This document shows, in pieces, positions 28,701 through 43,700 of a stretch of 64,000 nt of DNA; within the stretch, counting starts at the first letter, position 1, and each line of letters starts with the position of its first letter. The DNA is taken from NCBI RefSeq assembly GCF_017896165.1, contig NZ_JAFCNB010000015.1, forward strand, positions 62,001-126,000. The letters are read 5' to 3'. Source of the stretch: Microbispora oryzae. GTDB taxonomy: Bacteria; Actinomycetota; Actinomycetes; Streptosporangiales; Streptosporangiaceae. The notes below the pieces were generated by a model, which was given only the letters and a program-made list of their open reading frames with translations, was not told where the DNA came from and did not search any database. Both the position numbers and the translations under genes were made by a program.

Positions 28701-31700
28701 GAACACCCGCTCCAACCGCTCCGGGGTCAACGATTCGACCATGCCGTCGTCGAGCAGGCCCGCCGCGTGGATCACCGCCGTTACCGGCTCATCCCGCAGC
28801 GCCGCCGCAACCGCGTCCGCGTCGCCCACGTCACAGGCCACCGACCGCACCCGAGCGCCCTCGACCTCTACCTCTCCGCCGGACCGCGACAGCAGCAGCA
28901 GGTCACCGACGCCGTGCGCCTTGACCAGATGCCGGGCGACCAGACCACCCAGCATGCCCGTGGCACCGGTGACCACCACGACCCCGTCACCAAGATCCAC
29001 CCCGCCCGAGCCCGTGCCGGGTGTCTTCAAGCGACCCAGCCGCGGCACCCGCACCACACCGTCACGCACCACCGCCTGCGGCACCGGGACGACCATGTCC
29101 TCCGGCGCGTCGAGGAGCTGCAACCGGCCCGGGTGCTCGGCCTGCGCCGACCGCACCAACCCCCACAACGCGGCACCATCAGGGTCAGTGACCTCCTCAC
29201 CCACCGCGCCGAACGTCCGCACCACCAACCGGGAATCCGCCCACGCCGGATCCTCCAGCCACTCCTGCAGCAACCCCAGCAACGCGACCGAACGGTCACC
29301 AGCGGACCCCGGCGCCGTCGCATCCACCACCACCACCGCAACCGGCTCCGGCAACCGATCACCCAAAGCCACCACGACCGGAACCTCGACCGAGGCGGTC
29401 ACGTCCTGCGGAGTCCAGTCCACCGCGTACAGCAGCCGATCACCCGCGGCCGCACCCAGCCGCGCGGCCGACGCCTGTCGCAGCACCAGGCCGTCGACCT
29501 CGGCGACCGGAGTCCCCGAGGCGTCGGCGAGCGCGAGCCGTACCGTGTCGGCACCGCCGGCCCGGGTCAGCCGCGCCCGGAGCCGCCCACCGGCCGGGGC
29601 GAACGTCCGGAGCCCGGTGAAGGCGAACGGCAGCCGGGTGTCACCGTCGCTGAACAGGCCGCCCGCGGCGATCGCATGGAGCACGGCGTCGAACAACGCG
29701 GGATGCAGACCGTATCCGGTGGTCGTGTGATCCAGCTCGACCTCGGCGAACACCTCCTCCCCACGCTTCCAGACGCCCCGCAGGCCCTGGAAGGCCGGGC
29801 CGTAGGCGAGTCCGTTCGCGGCCGTCTCCGCGTAGAAACCGGACAGGTCCAGCGCATCCGCGTCGGCCGGCGGCCAGGAGACGAGGTCGATCTCGGTGGG
29901 GGCACCTTCGTCCGGGACGGCCAGGACGCCGGTGGCGTGCGCGGTCCAGGGCTCTTCGTCCTCGGCACGGGCATGAATCGTGATCGCACGGCGACCGTCG
30001 GCGCCGGGCTCGGCGAGCGTGGCCCGGAGCTGGACGCCGCCGCGCTCGGGCAGCGGTAGCGGGGCCTGGAGCAGCAGTTCTTCCACGACTCCGGCACCGG
30101 CTCGTTCCCCGGCCGCGCGGGCCACTTCGGCCAGCGCGGTGCCCGGCACCAGCGGGCGGCCGAGCACGACGTGGTCGGCCAGCCACGGGTGGGTGCGCAG
30201 CGACACCCAGCCGGTGAGTAGCGTCGTGGCGGCGTCGGGCGCCTCGACGGCCGCGCCGAGCAGCGGGTGGCCGGTCTCCGCGAGACCCAGTCCGATCGCG
30301 TCTCGGCTGACCCAGGCCCGGGGCCGGGGCCAGAACCGCCGATGCTGGAACGGGTAGGTGGGCACGTCGGCCGGCCGGGTGTCGACGCCGTCGAACACCG
30401 CCCGCCACTTCACACTCTGCCCGTGGACGAACAACTCCGCCACGGCGGTCAGCAGCGTGGTGGCCTCGTCGCGGTCGCGGCGCAGCGCGGCCACCGCCCT
30501 CACGTCCGGGGCCACATCCTGGACCAGCGCGGTCAGGATGCCGTCCGGGCCCAGCTCCAGCACGCGATCGGCGTCCAGGGCCGTGACCGCGTCGGCGAAC
30601 CGGACCGGGCGGCGGACCTGATCCACCCAGTACTCCGGGTCACTCCACTGACCGGTCTCGACCGGGCGGCCTGTCACCGTGGAGACCGCAGGGATCACTG
30701 GCTCGGCGAACGCCAGCGTCTCCACCACCGAACGGAACTCCGCCAGCATCGGCTCCATCAGCCGCGAATGGAACGCATGACTCGTGCGCAGCCTGCTGGT
30801 CTTCCACCCACGCTCACCGGCCAGCCCCGCGACCCGCTCGACGTCGGCCTGCGGGCCGGACACCACCACCGACGCCGGACCGTTCACCGCCGCGATGTCG
30901 ATGTCCGGGAGCGCCGCCAGCAGGTCGGCCTCGGAGGTGCCGACCGCGAGCATCGCCCCACCCGCCGGGAGCGCCTGCATCAACCGGCCCCGCGCCGCCA
31001 CCAACCTCGCCGCATCCGCCAGCGACACCACCCCGGCGGCGTACGCGGCGGTGATCTCACCGATCGAATGCCCCGCGACAACATCCGGCTCCACCCCCCA
31101 GGAGCGGACCAACGCCAGCAACGCCACCTCAACCGCGAAGATCGCCGGCTGCGCCCACCCCGTCTGACCCAACCGGGACTCATCGCCCAGAACGTCCAGC
31201 AGCGGCAGGTCCAGCGCCGCGCACACCTCGTCGAACGCCGCCGCGAACACCGGGAACGCCTCATACAGCTCCCGGCCCATCCCGGCCCGCTGCGACCCCT
31301 GACCGGTGAACGCCACCGCCAACCGGCCCGGCACGGCGACCCCGGCCACCGGATGAACCCCGGCCCCCACCGCCGCCAGCCCGGCATCCAGCCCCACACG
31401 ATCACCGGCCACGACGACCGCCCGATGCCGCAGCGCCGCTCGCCGGCTCAGCGTCGCCGCCAGATCGGCGATCGGCGCGTCCACGCCGCGGAGTCGTTCG
31501 GCCTGCGCGCGCAGGCCGTCCGCGTCGGCGGCGGTGATCACCACGGGCGTCGGCCGTTCGTCGGATGCCGGAGTGGGCGTGGTCGTGGCTGCCGGGGCTT
31601 CGAGGATGACGTGGGCGTTGGTGCCGCTGATCCCGAACGACGACACCGCCGCCCGCCGCGCCCGATCCACCTGCGGCCACGCCTGCGACTCCGTCAGCAG

Positions 31701-34700
31701 TTCCACCGACCCGGCCGACCAGTCCACCTGGGACGACGGCGCGTCCACATGCAGCGTCTTGGGCAGCGTGCCGTGACGGAACGCCTGCACCATCTTGATG
31801 ATCCCCGCCACCCCGGCCGCGGCCTGCGTGTGCCCCAGGTTGGACTTGATCGACCCGAGCCACAGGGGTTCGCCTGAGCGCTCGCGGCCGTAGGTGGCCA
31901 GCAGCGCCTGCGCCTCGATCGGGTCACCCAGCGCGGTACCGGTGCCGTGCGCCTCGACCACGTCCACGTCACCGGGCTCGAGCCCGGCATTGGCCAGCGC
32001 GGCCCGGATCACCCGCTGCTGCGACGGACCATTCGGCGCCGTCAACCCGTTCGACGCGCCGTCCTGGTTCACCGCCGAGCCCCGGACCACGGCGAGGACC
32101 CGGTGCCCCAGGCGTTCGGCATCGGCCAGCCGCTCCACCAGCAGCATGCCGACACCCTCACCCCACCCGGTGCCGTCGGCACCCTCCGCGAACGACTTGC
32201 ACCGCCCATCGGCCGCCAGGCCCCGCTGCCGGGAGAAGCCGACGAACGTGTTGGGGGTGGCCATAACGGTCACCCCACCGGCCAGCGCCGCATCGCACTC
32301 CCCGTTCCGCAACGCCTGAACGGCGAGGTGAAGCGCCACCAGAGACGACGAACACGCCGTATCGACCGTGACCGCCGGACCCTCAAGCCCGAACGTGTAC
32401 GACACCCTGCCGGACGCGATGCTCCCGCCGATGCCCATGAAGCCCTCGGCACTGTCGTCGGACGCGCCCAGCACCATCGAGTAGTCGTTGTACATGACGC
32501 CGACGAACACACCGGTCCGCGATCCGCGCAGCCCCAGCGGGTCGACCCCGGCCCGCTCGAACGCCTCCCACGAGGTCTCCAGCAGCAGCCGATGCTGCGG
32601 ATCCATCGCCAGCGCCTCACGCGGGCTGATCCCGAACACCGCCGGATCGAAGTCGCCCGCCTCGTAGAGGAAACCGCCCTCGCGCGTATAGGAGGTGCCG
32701 GGGTGATCGGGGTCGGGGTGATACAGGTTCTCCACGTCCCAGCCCCGGTCTTCGGGGAAGAAGCCCACACCGTCTTGACCGGCCGCCACCAGCTCCCACA
32801 GCTCCTCGGGAGAGGCCACCCCACCCGGATAACGACAGGCCATGCCGACGATCGCGATCGGCTCATCCGAGGCGACCGCGGCGGTCACCACCGGGGCCGC
32901 CGTGGCGGCCGCCCCGGAGATCTCGCCGGTCACGTAGGCGGCGAGCGCGGCGACATTCGGGTAGTCGAAGACCAGCGTCGACGGCAGCCGCAACTCAGTC
33001 ACCGTCGCCAGCCGGTTGCGCAGCTCGACCGCCGTCAGCGAGTCGAAGCCCAGCTCACGGAACGGCAGGTCCACGGCGACGGCGGACCCGTCGGCGTGGC
33101 CGAGCACCGCCGCCACATGCGTGCGGACCAGGTCGAGAACGATCCGGTCGCGTTCCGCGCCCGGCAGGCCGGCCACGCGGGCGGCGAAAACGCCGTCCGC
33201 CGAACCCGCCCCCGCGCCCCGGCCCCGCGCCGGAACCAGCGCGCGCAGGAGCGGCGGAACCACGGGCCGGGCGCGCAGCGCGGCGAGGTCGAGCCCGAGC
33301 GGCGCGACGACGGCCCGGCCGGCGCCGAGGGCCGCGTCGAACGCGGCCAGACCCTGATCGACGGTGAGCGGCACGATCCCGCCCTGCCGGGCCCTGGACC
33401 GCTCTGCCTCACTCAGCCCGCCGCCCATACCGGCGTCCCACAGCCCCCACGCCAGCGACGTCGCCGGGACACCCTCCGCCCGCAACGCCATCGCGTACGC
33501 GTCCAGGAAGGCGTTGGCCGCCGCGTAGTTGGCCTGACCGGCGTTACCGAACAACCCCGCCGCCGACGAATACAGCACAAACGCGCCCAGCCGCTTGCCC
33601 CGCGTCGCCGCACGCAGGTTGCGGGCCGCGTCCACCTTCGCCCCGAACACCGCACGCAACCGCTCCGGAGTCAGATCGGCAAGCAACGCATCGTCCAGCA
33701 CACCCGCGGCATGAACCACCGCCGTGACCGGCTCATCCCGCAGCGCCGCCGCGACCGCGTCCGCGTCGGACAGGTCACACGCCAGCGACCGCACCCGCGC
33801 ACCCTCGACCTCGACGACCCCGCCGGACCGCGACAGCAGCAACAACTCACCGACGCCATGCGCCCGCACCAGATGGCGGGCGACCAGACCACCCAGCATG
33901 CCCGTGGCACCGGTGACCACCACGACCCTGTCACCCAGATCCACCCCGCCCGAGCCCGTGTCAGGAGCCTGGACCCGGACGAGCCGCGGCACCTTGACGA
34001 CACCGTCACGCACCAGCGCCTCCGGCAGCGGGACGAGCATGTCAGCCGGCGCGTCGAGCAGCTGGATCCGGCCCGGGTGCTCAGCCTGCGCCGACCGCAC
34101 CAACCCCCACAACGCGGCCCCATCCGGATCGGTGACCTCATCACCGGCCGCGCCGAACGTCCGCACCACCAACCGGGAATCCGCCCAGGCGGGGTCATCG
34201 GCCCAGGCACGCAGCAGGGTGAGCAGCGCCGCCGCGCGCTCGTCCGCCGCGCCGGGCGCGGTCGCGTCGACGGTCAGGACGGCGGCGGGAGCCGGCAGGG
34301 CGGCGCCGAGCGGGATCGCGGCCGAGGGCTCCTCGGAGACCGTGGTCTCCTCCGGCACCCAGTCGACGCCGTAGAGCAGCCGGTCGGCGGCGGACAGCTG
34401 CGCTCCGGTGACCGGCCGGAGCGTCAGCCGCTCGACCTCGGCCACCGGCAGGCCGGACTCGTCGGCGAGGGCCACCCGCACACTGTCCGGTCCGGCTCCG
34501 GCGGTGAGCCGCGCCCGCAGCGTGGTCCCGGCCTCGCCGGAGACCCGGACGCCGGCGAACGCGAACGGAAGCCGGACGGCGTGCTCGGGCAGCAGTCCAC
34601 CGGCGCCCACGGCGTGCAGGGCGGCGTCGAACAGCGCCGGGTGCAGCGCGTATCCGGTGGCGACCTCCTCGGTGCCGACTTCGGCGAAGACCTCGTCGCC

Positions 34701-37700
34701 GCGCCGCCAGACCTGGCGCAGCCCCTGGAAGGCGGGCCCGTAGGCCATTCCGGTGCCGGCGAGCGCCGGGTAGAAGTCCGCGAGCGGTACGGGCTCGGCC
34801 CCGGCGGGCGGCCAGGCGACCAGTCCGGCGTCGGCCGGCTCCTCGTGCCGCGCGGTGAGCGAACCCGTCGCGTGGACGGTCCAGGGCTCGGTCTCGTCGA
34901 CGCGGGCGTGCACCGTGACCGTGCGCCGATCGTCGCCGGAGACCGAGTCGCCCGTGACCCCGCCGGCCGGAACCCCGTCGCCGGGATGTCCGTCTTCCGG
35001 ACCGGCCCCGACCGTGACCCGGACCTGCACGCCGCCCCCCTGCGGCAGGGTCAGCGGAGTGCGCAGCAGCAGTTCCTCCAGCGCCGGGGCGCCCGCCCGC
35101 TCACCGGCGGCCAGGACCATCTCGACCAGCGCGGTGCCCGGCACCACGACCTGGCCGAGCACGACGTGGTCGGCCAGCCACGGGTGGGTGGCCACAGAGA
35201 GACGGCCGGTGAGCACGGTGGCCGGCGAGCCGGGCAGTTCCACCGCGGCGCCGACCAGCGCGTGACCGGTGCCGACCAGGCCGAGGCCGGCGGGGTCGGT
35301 CGCGTGCCGCCCGGGGCGCGGGCGGGGCCAGTAGGTGTCGTGCTGGAATGCGTAGGTGGGCAGTTCGAGCCGGGTCGCGCCGGTGCCGGCGAAGACGGCG
35401 GTCCAGTCCACCGCGACGCCCGCCGTGAACAGCCGCCCGAGCGCGGCGAGCAGCGTCTCGACCTCGTCGCGACCGCGGCGCAGGGTCGCGACGGCCAACC
35501 GGTCGGGGTGGGCGTCCTGCGCCAGCGCGGTGAGCACGGCGTCCGGACCGATCTCCAGCACCCGGTCGGCGTCGAGGGCGGCCAGCGCGTCGGCGAACCG
35601 GACGGGACGGCGGACCTGGTCGACCCAGTAGTCCGGGTCGGTCCACTCCCCCGGGGCGACCGTGGCGCCGGTAACCGTGGAGACGGCGCGCAGCCGCGGC
35701 TCGCCGAACCGCAGGCCGCCTACGACCTCGGCGAACTCGGCAAGCATCGGCTCCATCAGGCGGGAGTGGAACGCGTGACTCGTCCGCAGCCGGGAGGTCT
35801 TCCAGCCCCGCTCGGCCGCCGTCGCGGCGACCCGCTCGATGTCGGCCTCGGCGCCGGACACCACGACCGACGCCGGGCCGTTCACCGCGGCGAGATCGAC
35901 GTCCGGGAACGCCGCCAGTATCTCCGCCTCCGCCGCCCCGACCGCGAGCATCGCGCCACCGGGCGGGAGCGCCTGCATCAACCGGCCCCGCGCGGCGACC
36001 AGCGTGGCGGCGTCGGCCAGCGACAGGACCCCGGCCGCGTACGCGGCGGTGATCTCGCCGATCGAGTGCCCGGCGACCATCTCCGGACGGACACCCCACT
36101 CGGCCAGCAGCGCCAGCAGTGCCACTTCCACGGCGAAGATCGCCGGCTGCGCCCATTCCGTCTGGTCCAACCGCTCCGGATCGCCGAGAACGTCCAGCAA
36201 CGGCAGGTCGAGCGCCGCGCACACCTCGTCGAACGCCGTCGCGAACACCGGGAACGCGTCATACAGCTCGCGGCCCATCCCGGCCCGCTGCGACCCCTGA
36301 CCGGTGAACACCACCGCCAGCCGCCCGTCGGCGGCCACTCCGCCGCCTGTCACGCCTTCGGCGACGTCCAGCAGGTCCATGACGGTCTGGTCGGCGGTGC
36401 GCGCCAGCACCACCGCCCGGTACGGCAGGGCGGCCCGGCCGGCCAGCGACCGGCCGACGTCGAGCAGGCGCGCGGTGGGACGGGCGTCGAGGAAGTCGAG
36501 CAGCCGGCCGGCCTGCCCGGCGAGCCCGGCGGCGTCGTGCCCGGACAGCACCAGCGGCACGACCGGCGGCGGGCCGCCGGCCTCCGGCCGGTCGGATGGG
36601 GCGGCGGGCGGCTCCTCGATGATGACGTGGGCGTTGGTGCCGCTGATCCCGAACGACGAGACGCCGGCCCGGCGGGGGTGACCCAGGGGCGTCCAGGGGC
36701 GGGCCTCGGTGAGCAGCTCTACCGCGCCGGAGGACCAGTCGACCTGCGGGGAGGGCCGGTCGACATGCAGGGTGCGGGGCAGCACGCCGTAATGGACGGC
36801 CAGCACCATCTTCATGACGCCGGCCACGCCGGCGGCGGCCTGGGTGTGCCCGAGGTTGGACTTGACCGAGCCGAGCCAGAGCGGGGCTCCGGTCCGGTTC
36901 TGGCCGTAGGTGGCCAGCAGCGCCTGGGCCTCGATGGGGTCGCCGAGCGAGGTCCCCGTGCCGTGCGCCTCGACGGCGTCGACCATGGTGGCTTCGAGCC
37001 CGGCGGACGCCAGGGCCTGCCGGATCACCCGTTGCTGGGAGGGGCCGTTGGGGGCGGTGATCCCGTTGCTGGCGCCGTCCTGGTTGACCGCGCTGCCGCG
37101 GACCACGGCGAGCACGGGGTGGCCGGCGCGGCGGGCGTCGGAGAGCCGTTCGAGCACCACGACGCCGGCTCCCTCACCCCAGCCGGTGCCGTCGCCGGAG
37201 GCGGAGAACGCCTTGCAGCGGCCGTCGGGCGCCAGGCCGCGCTGCCGGCTGAACTCGACGAACGCGCCGGGGGTGGCCATGACGGTGACGCCGCCGGCCA
37301 GCGCGAGGTCGCACTCGCCGGAGCGCAGCGCCTGCGCGGCCAGGTGCAGGGCGACCAGGGAGGAGGAGCACGCGGTGTCGACGGTGATCGCCGGGCCCTC
37401 GAACCCGAAGGTGTAGGAGACCCGGCCGGAGACGAGGCTGCCGGCGCTGGCCGCGGCGGCGTAGCCCTCGGCTCCGGTGCTGCCCTGCCGCAGCAGGGTG
37501 GCGTAGTCGCTGTAGAGGACGCCGGCGAACACGCCGGTGCGGCTGCCGCGCAGCGTGGTGGCGTCGACGCCGGCGCGTTCCAGCGCCTCCCAGGAGGTCT
37601 CCAGCAGCAGCCGCTGCTGCGGGTCCATGGTCACGGCCTCGCGCGGGCTGATCCCGAAGAACCCGGGGTCGAACCTGCTGACCCCGGTGAGGAACCCGCC

Positions 37701-40700
37701 CTCCTTCGCGTACGAGGTGCCGGGGTGATCGGGGTCGGGATGGTAGAGCGCGTCGAGGTCCCAGCCGCGGTCGTCGGGGAAGCCGGAGACGCCGTCCCGG
37801 CCGTCGGCGAGCAGCCGCCAGAACTCCTCGGGTGTGGTCACCCCTCCCGGATAGCGGCAGCCCATTCCCACGATGACGACGGGGTCGTCGAGGTCGGCCG
37901 CGGCGGAGCGCGGCGCGGCGGCCGGGGCGGTGCGCTCGGCCAGCGCGCCGACCAGTTCGCCGCGCAGGAACGCCGCCAGCGCCTGCGGGGTCGGATAGTC
38001 GAAGGTCAGCGTGGCGGGCAGCCGCAGGTCGGTGGCGGCGTTGAGCCGGTTGCGCAGTTCGACGGCCGTCAGCGAGTCGAAGCCCAGCTCGCTGAACGCA
38101 CGCGCGGCCGGGACCGCGTCGCCGGACGCGTGGCCGAGCACCGCGGCGACCTGGGCGCGGACCAGGTCGAGCAGCGTCCGGTCCTGGTCGGCCGTGGTCT
38201 GGCCGGCCAGGCGCTGGAGCAGCGACGAGGCGGTCGCGCCGGTGGCCGCCCGCCGGGCGGGCTCGCGGACCAGGCCGCGCAGCAGCGGCGGCAGGCCCGC
38301 GTCGCCCTGCCGGGCCCGCAGCACCGTGTGGTCGAGCCGGATCGGCACCAGCAGCGGCCGCTCGGAGACGAGGGCGGCGTCGAACATGTCGAGGGCCTCG
38401 GCCACCGGCAGCGGCGCGATGCCGCCGCGGGTCAGCCGCCGGCGGTCGACCTCCGTCAGGTTCCCGGCCATGCCGGCGGCGGTGTCCCAGGCGCCCCAGG
38501 CCAGCGAGGTGCCGGGCAGGCCGCGGGCGCGGCGGGCCGCGGCGAACGCGTCGAGGAACGCGTTGGCGGCGGCGTAGTTGCCCTGGCCGGGGGTGCCGAG
38601 CAGGCCGGCGACCGAGGAGTAGAGCACGAACGCGTCGAGGTCGGCGCCCGCGGTGGCCTCGTGCAGGTTGACCACGGCGTCGACCTTGGCGCGCAGCACC
38701 GCGTCGAGCCGGTCGGGCGTCAGGCCGGTCAGGACGGTGTCGTCCAGGACGCCGGCGACGTGCACGACCGCGCGGACGTCCACGCCGTCGAGCACCCGGT
38801 CGAGGTCGTCGCGGTCGGCGACGTCGCAGCGGACCAGCCGGACGCGGGCGCCCGCCTCGGTCAGCTCCGACCACAGGCCGCCCGCGCCGGGCGCGTCGGT
38901 GCCGCTCCGGCTGAGCAGCAGCAGGTCGCGGACGCCGGCGGAGTGGACGAGGTGCCGGGCGAGCAGGCCGCCGAGGGTGCCGGTGGCGCCGGTGACGACC
39001 GTGGTCCCGGTCTCGCGGGCCGGGCGGGGCATCATCAGCACGTTCTTGCCGACGTGCCTGGCCTGGCTGACGAACCGGAACGCGTCCCTGGCGTGCCGGA
39101 TGTCCCAGGCCCGCACCGGGGGCAGCCGCAGTTCGCCCGACTCGAACAGCGCGGTGATCTCGGTGAGCATCGCGCGGATCCGTTCGGGGCCGGCCTCGAA
39201 CAGGTCGAACGGCCGGTACGCGACGCCGGGGTGGGCGGCGGCCAGCCGCTCCGGGTCGCGCAGGTCGGTCTTGCCCATCTCCAGGAACCGGCCGCCGCGC
39301 GGCAGCAGGGTCAGCGACGCGTCGATGAATTCGTGGGCCAGCGAGTTGAGCACGACGTCGACGCCCCGGCCGCCGGTGACGCGGGCGAACTTCTCGGCGA
39401 ACCCGGTGTCGCGGGAGGAGGCGATGTCGTCGTCCGGCAGGCCGAGCGCGCGCAGGGCGTCCCATTTGGCGGGGCTGGCGGTGGCCAGCACCCGGGCGCC
39501 CAGGTTGCGGGCGATCTGGATCGCCGCGGTGCCGACGCCGCCCGCGCCGGCGTGCACCAGGACGGTCTCGCCGGGCCGGACGCCGGCCAGGTCGACGAGC
39601 GCGAAGTAGGCGGTGAGGAAGGCCATCGGCACGGCGGCGGCCTCGGCGAACGTCCAGCCGGACGGAATGGGGACCAGCAGCCGGCCGTCGGTGACGGCGA
39701 CCGGGCCGAAGCCGCCGGCGAACGCGCCCATGACGCGGTCGCCGGGGGTGAGGTGCGGCACGCCGGGGCCGACCTCGACGACCACGCCGGCGCCCTCGCT
39801 GCCGAGGTCGAGTGGGTTGTCGCTGGGGTGGACGCCGAGCGCGATCAGCACGTCGCGGAAGTTCAGGCCCGCGGCGCGGACGGCGACCCGCACCATGCCG
39901 GGCTCGAGCGGGCCCTCGGGCGCCGGGTATGCGGCCAGCCGCAGGTGGTCCAGGGTGCCTCCCGCGGTGGTCTCCAGCCGCCAGGCCGGCGCGTCGGGCG
40001 GGGTCATCGACGGGTCGGGGGCGAGGCGGGCCAGCCGGGGCGCGGCGACGGCGCCCGCGCGGATCAGCGCCTGCGTGATGTCGCCCGCGGCGACCAGCGC
40101 GGGCAGGGCGGCCCACGACGCCGCGCCGCCGTCCACGTCGGCCAGGACGATCCGGCCCGGGTGCTCCGACTGGGCGGAGCGGACCAGGCCCCAGACGGCG
40201 GCGTGCGCGAGGTCGGCGGGTTCCTCGCCGGGGCCGCCGGCGACCGCTCCGGTGGTGGTGACGACCAGGGTGGTGCCGGCGAGCCGCTCGTCGCCGATCC
40301 ACCGCTGGAGCGCGGCCAGCACCCGCCGGGTGGCGGCGTGCACGCGGCCGGCCGTGCCGATCGGGTCTCCGGCGGGGTCGTAGCTCTCGGGCGGGCAGTC
40401 CAGCAGCAGGACCGCGGGCGGCGGTCCGGTGAGGGAGCCGAGATCGGCCAGCGGCAGGCCGGTGTCGCGGACGGGGCCGAGGGCGGCCCAGTCGCCCGGG
40501 GCGGGGACCGCCTCCAGCGGACGTTCGTCCCAGTCGACGCCGAACAGCGACCGGGGCGCCCGCCGAGGCCCGCCCTCGGCCTGGGCGCTCGTGACCGGGC
40601 GCATGACCAGCGACCCGACGCTGACGACGGCTGCCCCGGCGCCGTCCGCGGCGAAGAGCGCGACCCGGTCGGCGCCGGAGGGGGTGAGCCGGACGCGCAG

Positions 40701-43700
40701 TGTGGTGGCGCCCACGGCGTGCACCGTGACGTCGGTGAAGGCGAACGCCATCCGGGCCGAGCGGTCGGCGCCGGCCTCGGCGAGCGCCACGCCGTGCAGC
40801 GCGGCGTCCAGCAGCGCGGGGTGGAGGTTGAACCGGGCGGCCTGGCCGGTCTCGGACTCCGGCAGCGTGACCTCGGCGTAGATGTCGGTGCCGAGCCGCC
40901 AGGCGGCGGTCAGGCCCTGGAACGCCGGCCCGTAGCCGAATCCGGCGCCGGACAGCCGTTCGTAGAACCCGTCGACCGGCAGCGGCGTGGCGCCGGCCGG
41001 CGGCCAGACGCTCAGGCCGGCCGGCGGGTCCTGCGGGACGGCGGGGGCGAGGTGGCCCGCGGCGTGCGGGGTCCACGCCTCGTCGGGCAGCGCGTCCTCG
41101 CGGCGGGAGTGGACGCTGACCGGGCGCCGTCCGGTCTCGTCGGCGGCGCCGGTGACGACCTGCAGCGCGACGCCTCCGGACGCGGGGACGGCGAGCGGGG
41201 CCTGGACGGTCAGCTCCTCGAGCACCGGCGTGCCGACCTGCTCGCCGGCCCGCAGCGCCAGCTCCACCATCGCGGTCCCTGGCAGCACGGCGGTGCCGAG
41301 CACGGCGTGGTCGGCCAGCCACGGGTGGGTGTGGAGGGCGAGCCGCCCGGTGAAGACGCTGCCGTCGCCGTCGGCGAGGGTCAGCACCGCGCCCAGCATC
41401 GGGTGGTCGGCCGCGGTCAGTCCCAGGCCGGCGGCGTCGACGGTGAGCAGGTCGGCGGGTGACGGCCAGTAGAGCTGGTGCTGGAACGGGTAGGTGGGCA
41501 GGTCGAGCCGCTCGGCGGGGCGGGCCGGGTAGAGCGCGGGCCAGGCCACGGTGGAGCCCGCGGCGTGGATCCTGGCCAGCGCGGTGAGGAAGGTCTCGAC
41601 CTCGTCGCGATCGCGGCGCAGCGTGCCGACGCACGTCGCGGCGTCCGGCAGGGTCTGCGCGGCCATCCCGGCCAGGACGGTGTCGGGGCCGAGCTCCAGG
41701 TAGCGGCCCGCGCCGAGCGCGTCCAGCGCGTGGACGGCGTCGGCGAACCGGACCGGCCGCCGCACCTGGTCGACCCAGTACGCCGGGTCGCTCCACTGTC
41801 CGACGCCGACCGGGCGGCCGGTCACGCTGGAGACGGCGGCGAGGGCCGGCTCGGCGAACGAGAGCCCGCGGACCACCGCGCCGAACTCGGCCAGCATGGG
41901 TTCCATCAGCCGGGAGTGGAAGGCGTGGCTGACCCGCAGCGGGCTCGCCTTCCACCCGGCGTCACCGGCCTTGCGCGCGAACCGGTCGATCGCGTCGTCG
42001 GGGCCGGAGAGCACGACGGCGACGGGGCCGTTGACGGCGGCGATGTCGAGCCCGTCCAGGCCGGCCTCCCGAACGGCGTCCTCGGTGGCCTGGACGGCGA
42101 GCATCGCGCCGCCCGGCGGCAGCGCCTGCATCAGCCGGCCACGCGCGACGACCAGCGCGGCGGCGTCGTCCAGGGACAGAACCCCGGCGGCGTACGCGGC
42201 CGCGATCTCGCCGACCGAGTGGCCCGCGACGATCTCCGGCTCCAGGCCGAGGGCGCGTACGGTCTCCAGCAGGGCGACCTCGACCGCGAACAGGGCGGGC
42301 TGGGCGTAGCCGGTCTGGTCAAGCAGGTCGCTGTCGAGCACGGCCCGCAGCGGGAGGTCCTCCGGCGCCCGCACGAGGTGCCGGTCGAGCGCGGCGGCCA
42401 CGGTGTCGAGCGCCTCGGCGTACCGGGGGAAGCGTTCGGCGAGCCGCAGGCCCATGGCCGTCCGCTGCGCGCCCTGGCCGGTGAAGAGGAAGGCGAGCTT
42501 GCCCTCCGCGGGCTCGCCGGTGACCAGGCCCAGCCCCGGCTCGCCGACGGCGAGCGCGGCCAGGCCGCGCTGCAGCGCGTCCCTGTCGTCGGCGAGCACC
42601 ACCGCGCGGTGCTCCAGCGCGGCGCGCCCGTTCGCCAGGGCCCAGCCCAGGTCGGCCACCCGGAGCTGCGGCCGGTCCTCGACGAACGTGTAGAGCCGCT
42701 GCGCCTGGGCGCGGAGGGCGGCGTCGTCCCGGGCGGAGACCACGACCGGCACCGGCGCGGGGCACGGCTCCACCCGCTCGGCCTCCGCCGGCGCGGGCGG
42801 CTCCTCGATGATCATGTGGACGTTGGTGCCGCTGACGCCGAACGACGAGACGCCGGCGCGGCGCGGGGTGTCCCGGCGCGGCCAGGGGCGGGCCTCGGTG
42901 AGCAGTTCGACGGCCCCGGCGGTCCAGTCGACGTGTGGGCTGGGCTGCTCCAGGTGCAGCGACTTGGGCATGGTGTCGTGCCGCATCGCCAGCACGGCCT
43001 TCATCACGCCGGCGACGCCCGCGGCGGCCTGGGTGTGGCCGATGTTCGACTTGATCGAGCCCAGCCAGGCGGGCCGTCCTCCGGTGCGGTCCTGCCCGTA
43101 GGTGGCGAGCACGGCCTGGGCCTCGATCGGGTCGCCCAGCCGGGTGCCGGTGCCGTGCGCCTCGATCAGCTCGACGTCGTCGACCGACAGTCCGGCGTTG
43201 GCCAGCGCCTGCCGGATGACCCGCTGCTGGGAGGGGCCGTTCGGCGCGGCGATGCCGTTGCTCGCGCCGTCCTGGTTGACCGAGCTGCCCTTGATCACGC
43301 CGAGGATCGGATGGCCGAGCCGCTGCGCCCGCGACAGCCGTTCCAGCAGCACCAGGCCGACGCCCTCGGAGAGCCCGATGCCGTCGGCGCCCGCGGAGAA
43401 CGCCTTGCACCGCCCGTCGGCGGCCACCCCGCCCTGCCGGTTGAACTCGGTGAACGCGCTCGGGGTGGCCATCACGGTGACGCCGCCGGCCAGCGCCATC
43501 GCGCACTCGTCTGCGCGCAGCGCCTGGGCGGCGAGGTGGATGGCGACCAGCGACGAGGAGCAGGCGGTGTCGATCGTGACGGCGGGGCCTTCCAGCCCGA
43601 GCGTGTAGGACACGCGGCCGGAGATGACCGCCGCGGTGGTGCCGGTGATCAGGAAGCCCTCGGCGGCCTGCACGGTGCCGCCGATGAGCCGGACGTAGTC

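Noticed and set aside
31947..41462. 3171-codon open frame on the plus strand
   Set aside because: It lies antisense to PKS modules M5-M7, is Arg/Gly/His/Gln-rich with no domain, and results from the strong third-position GC bias of the real genes.
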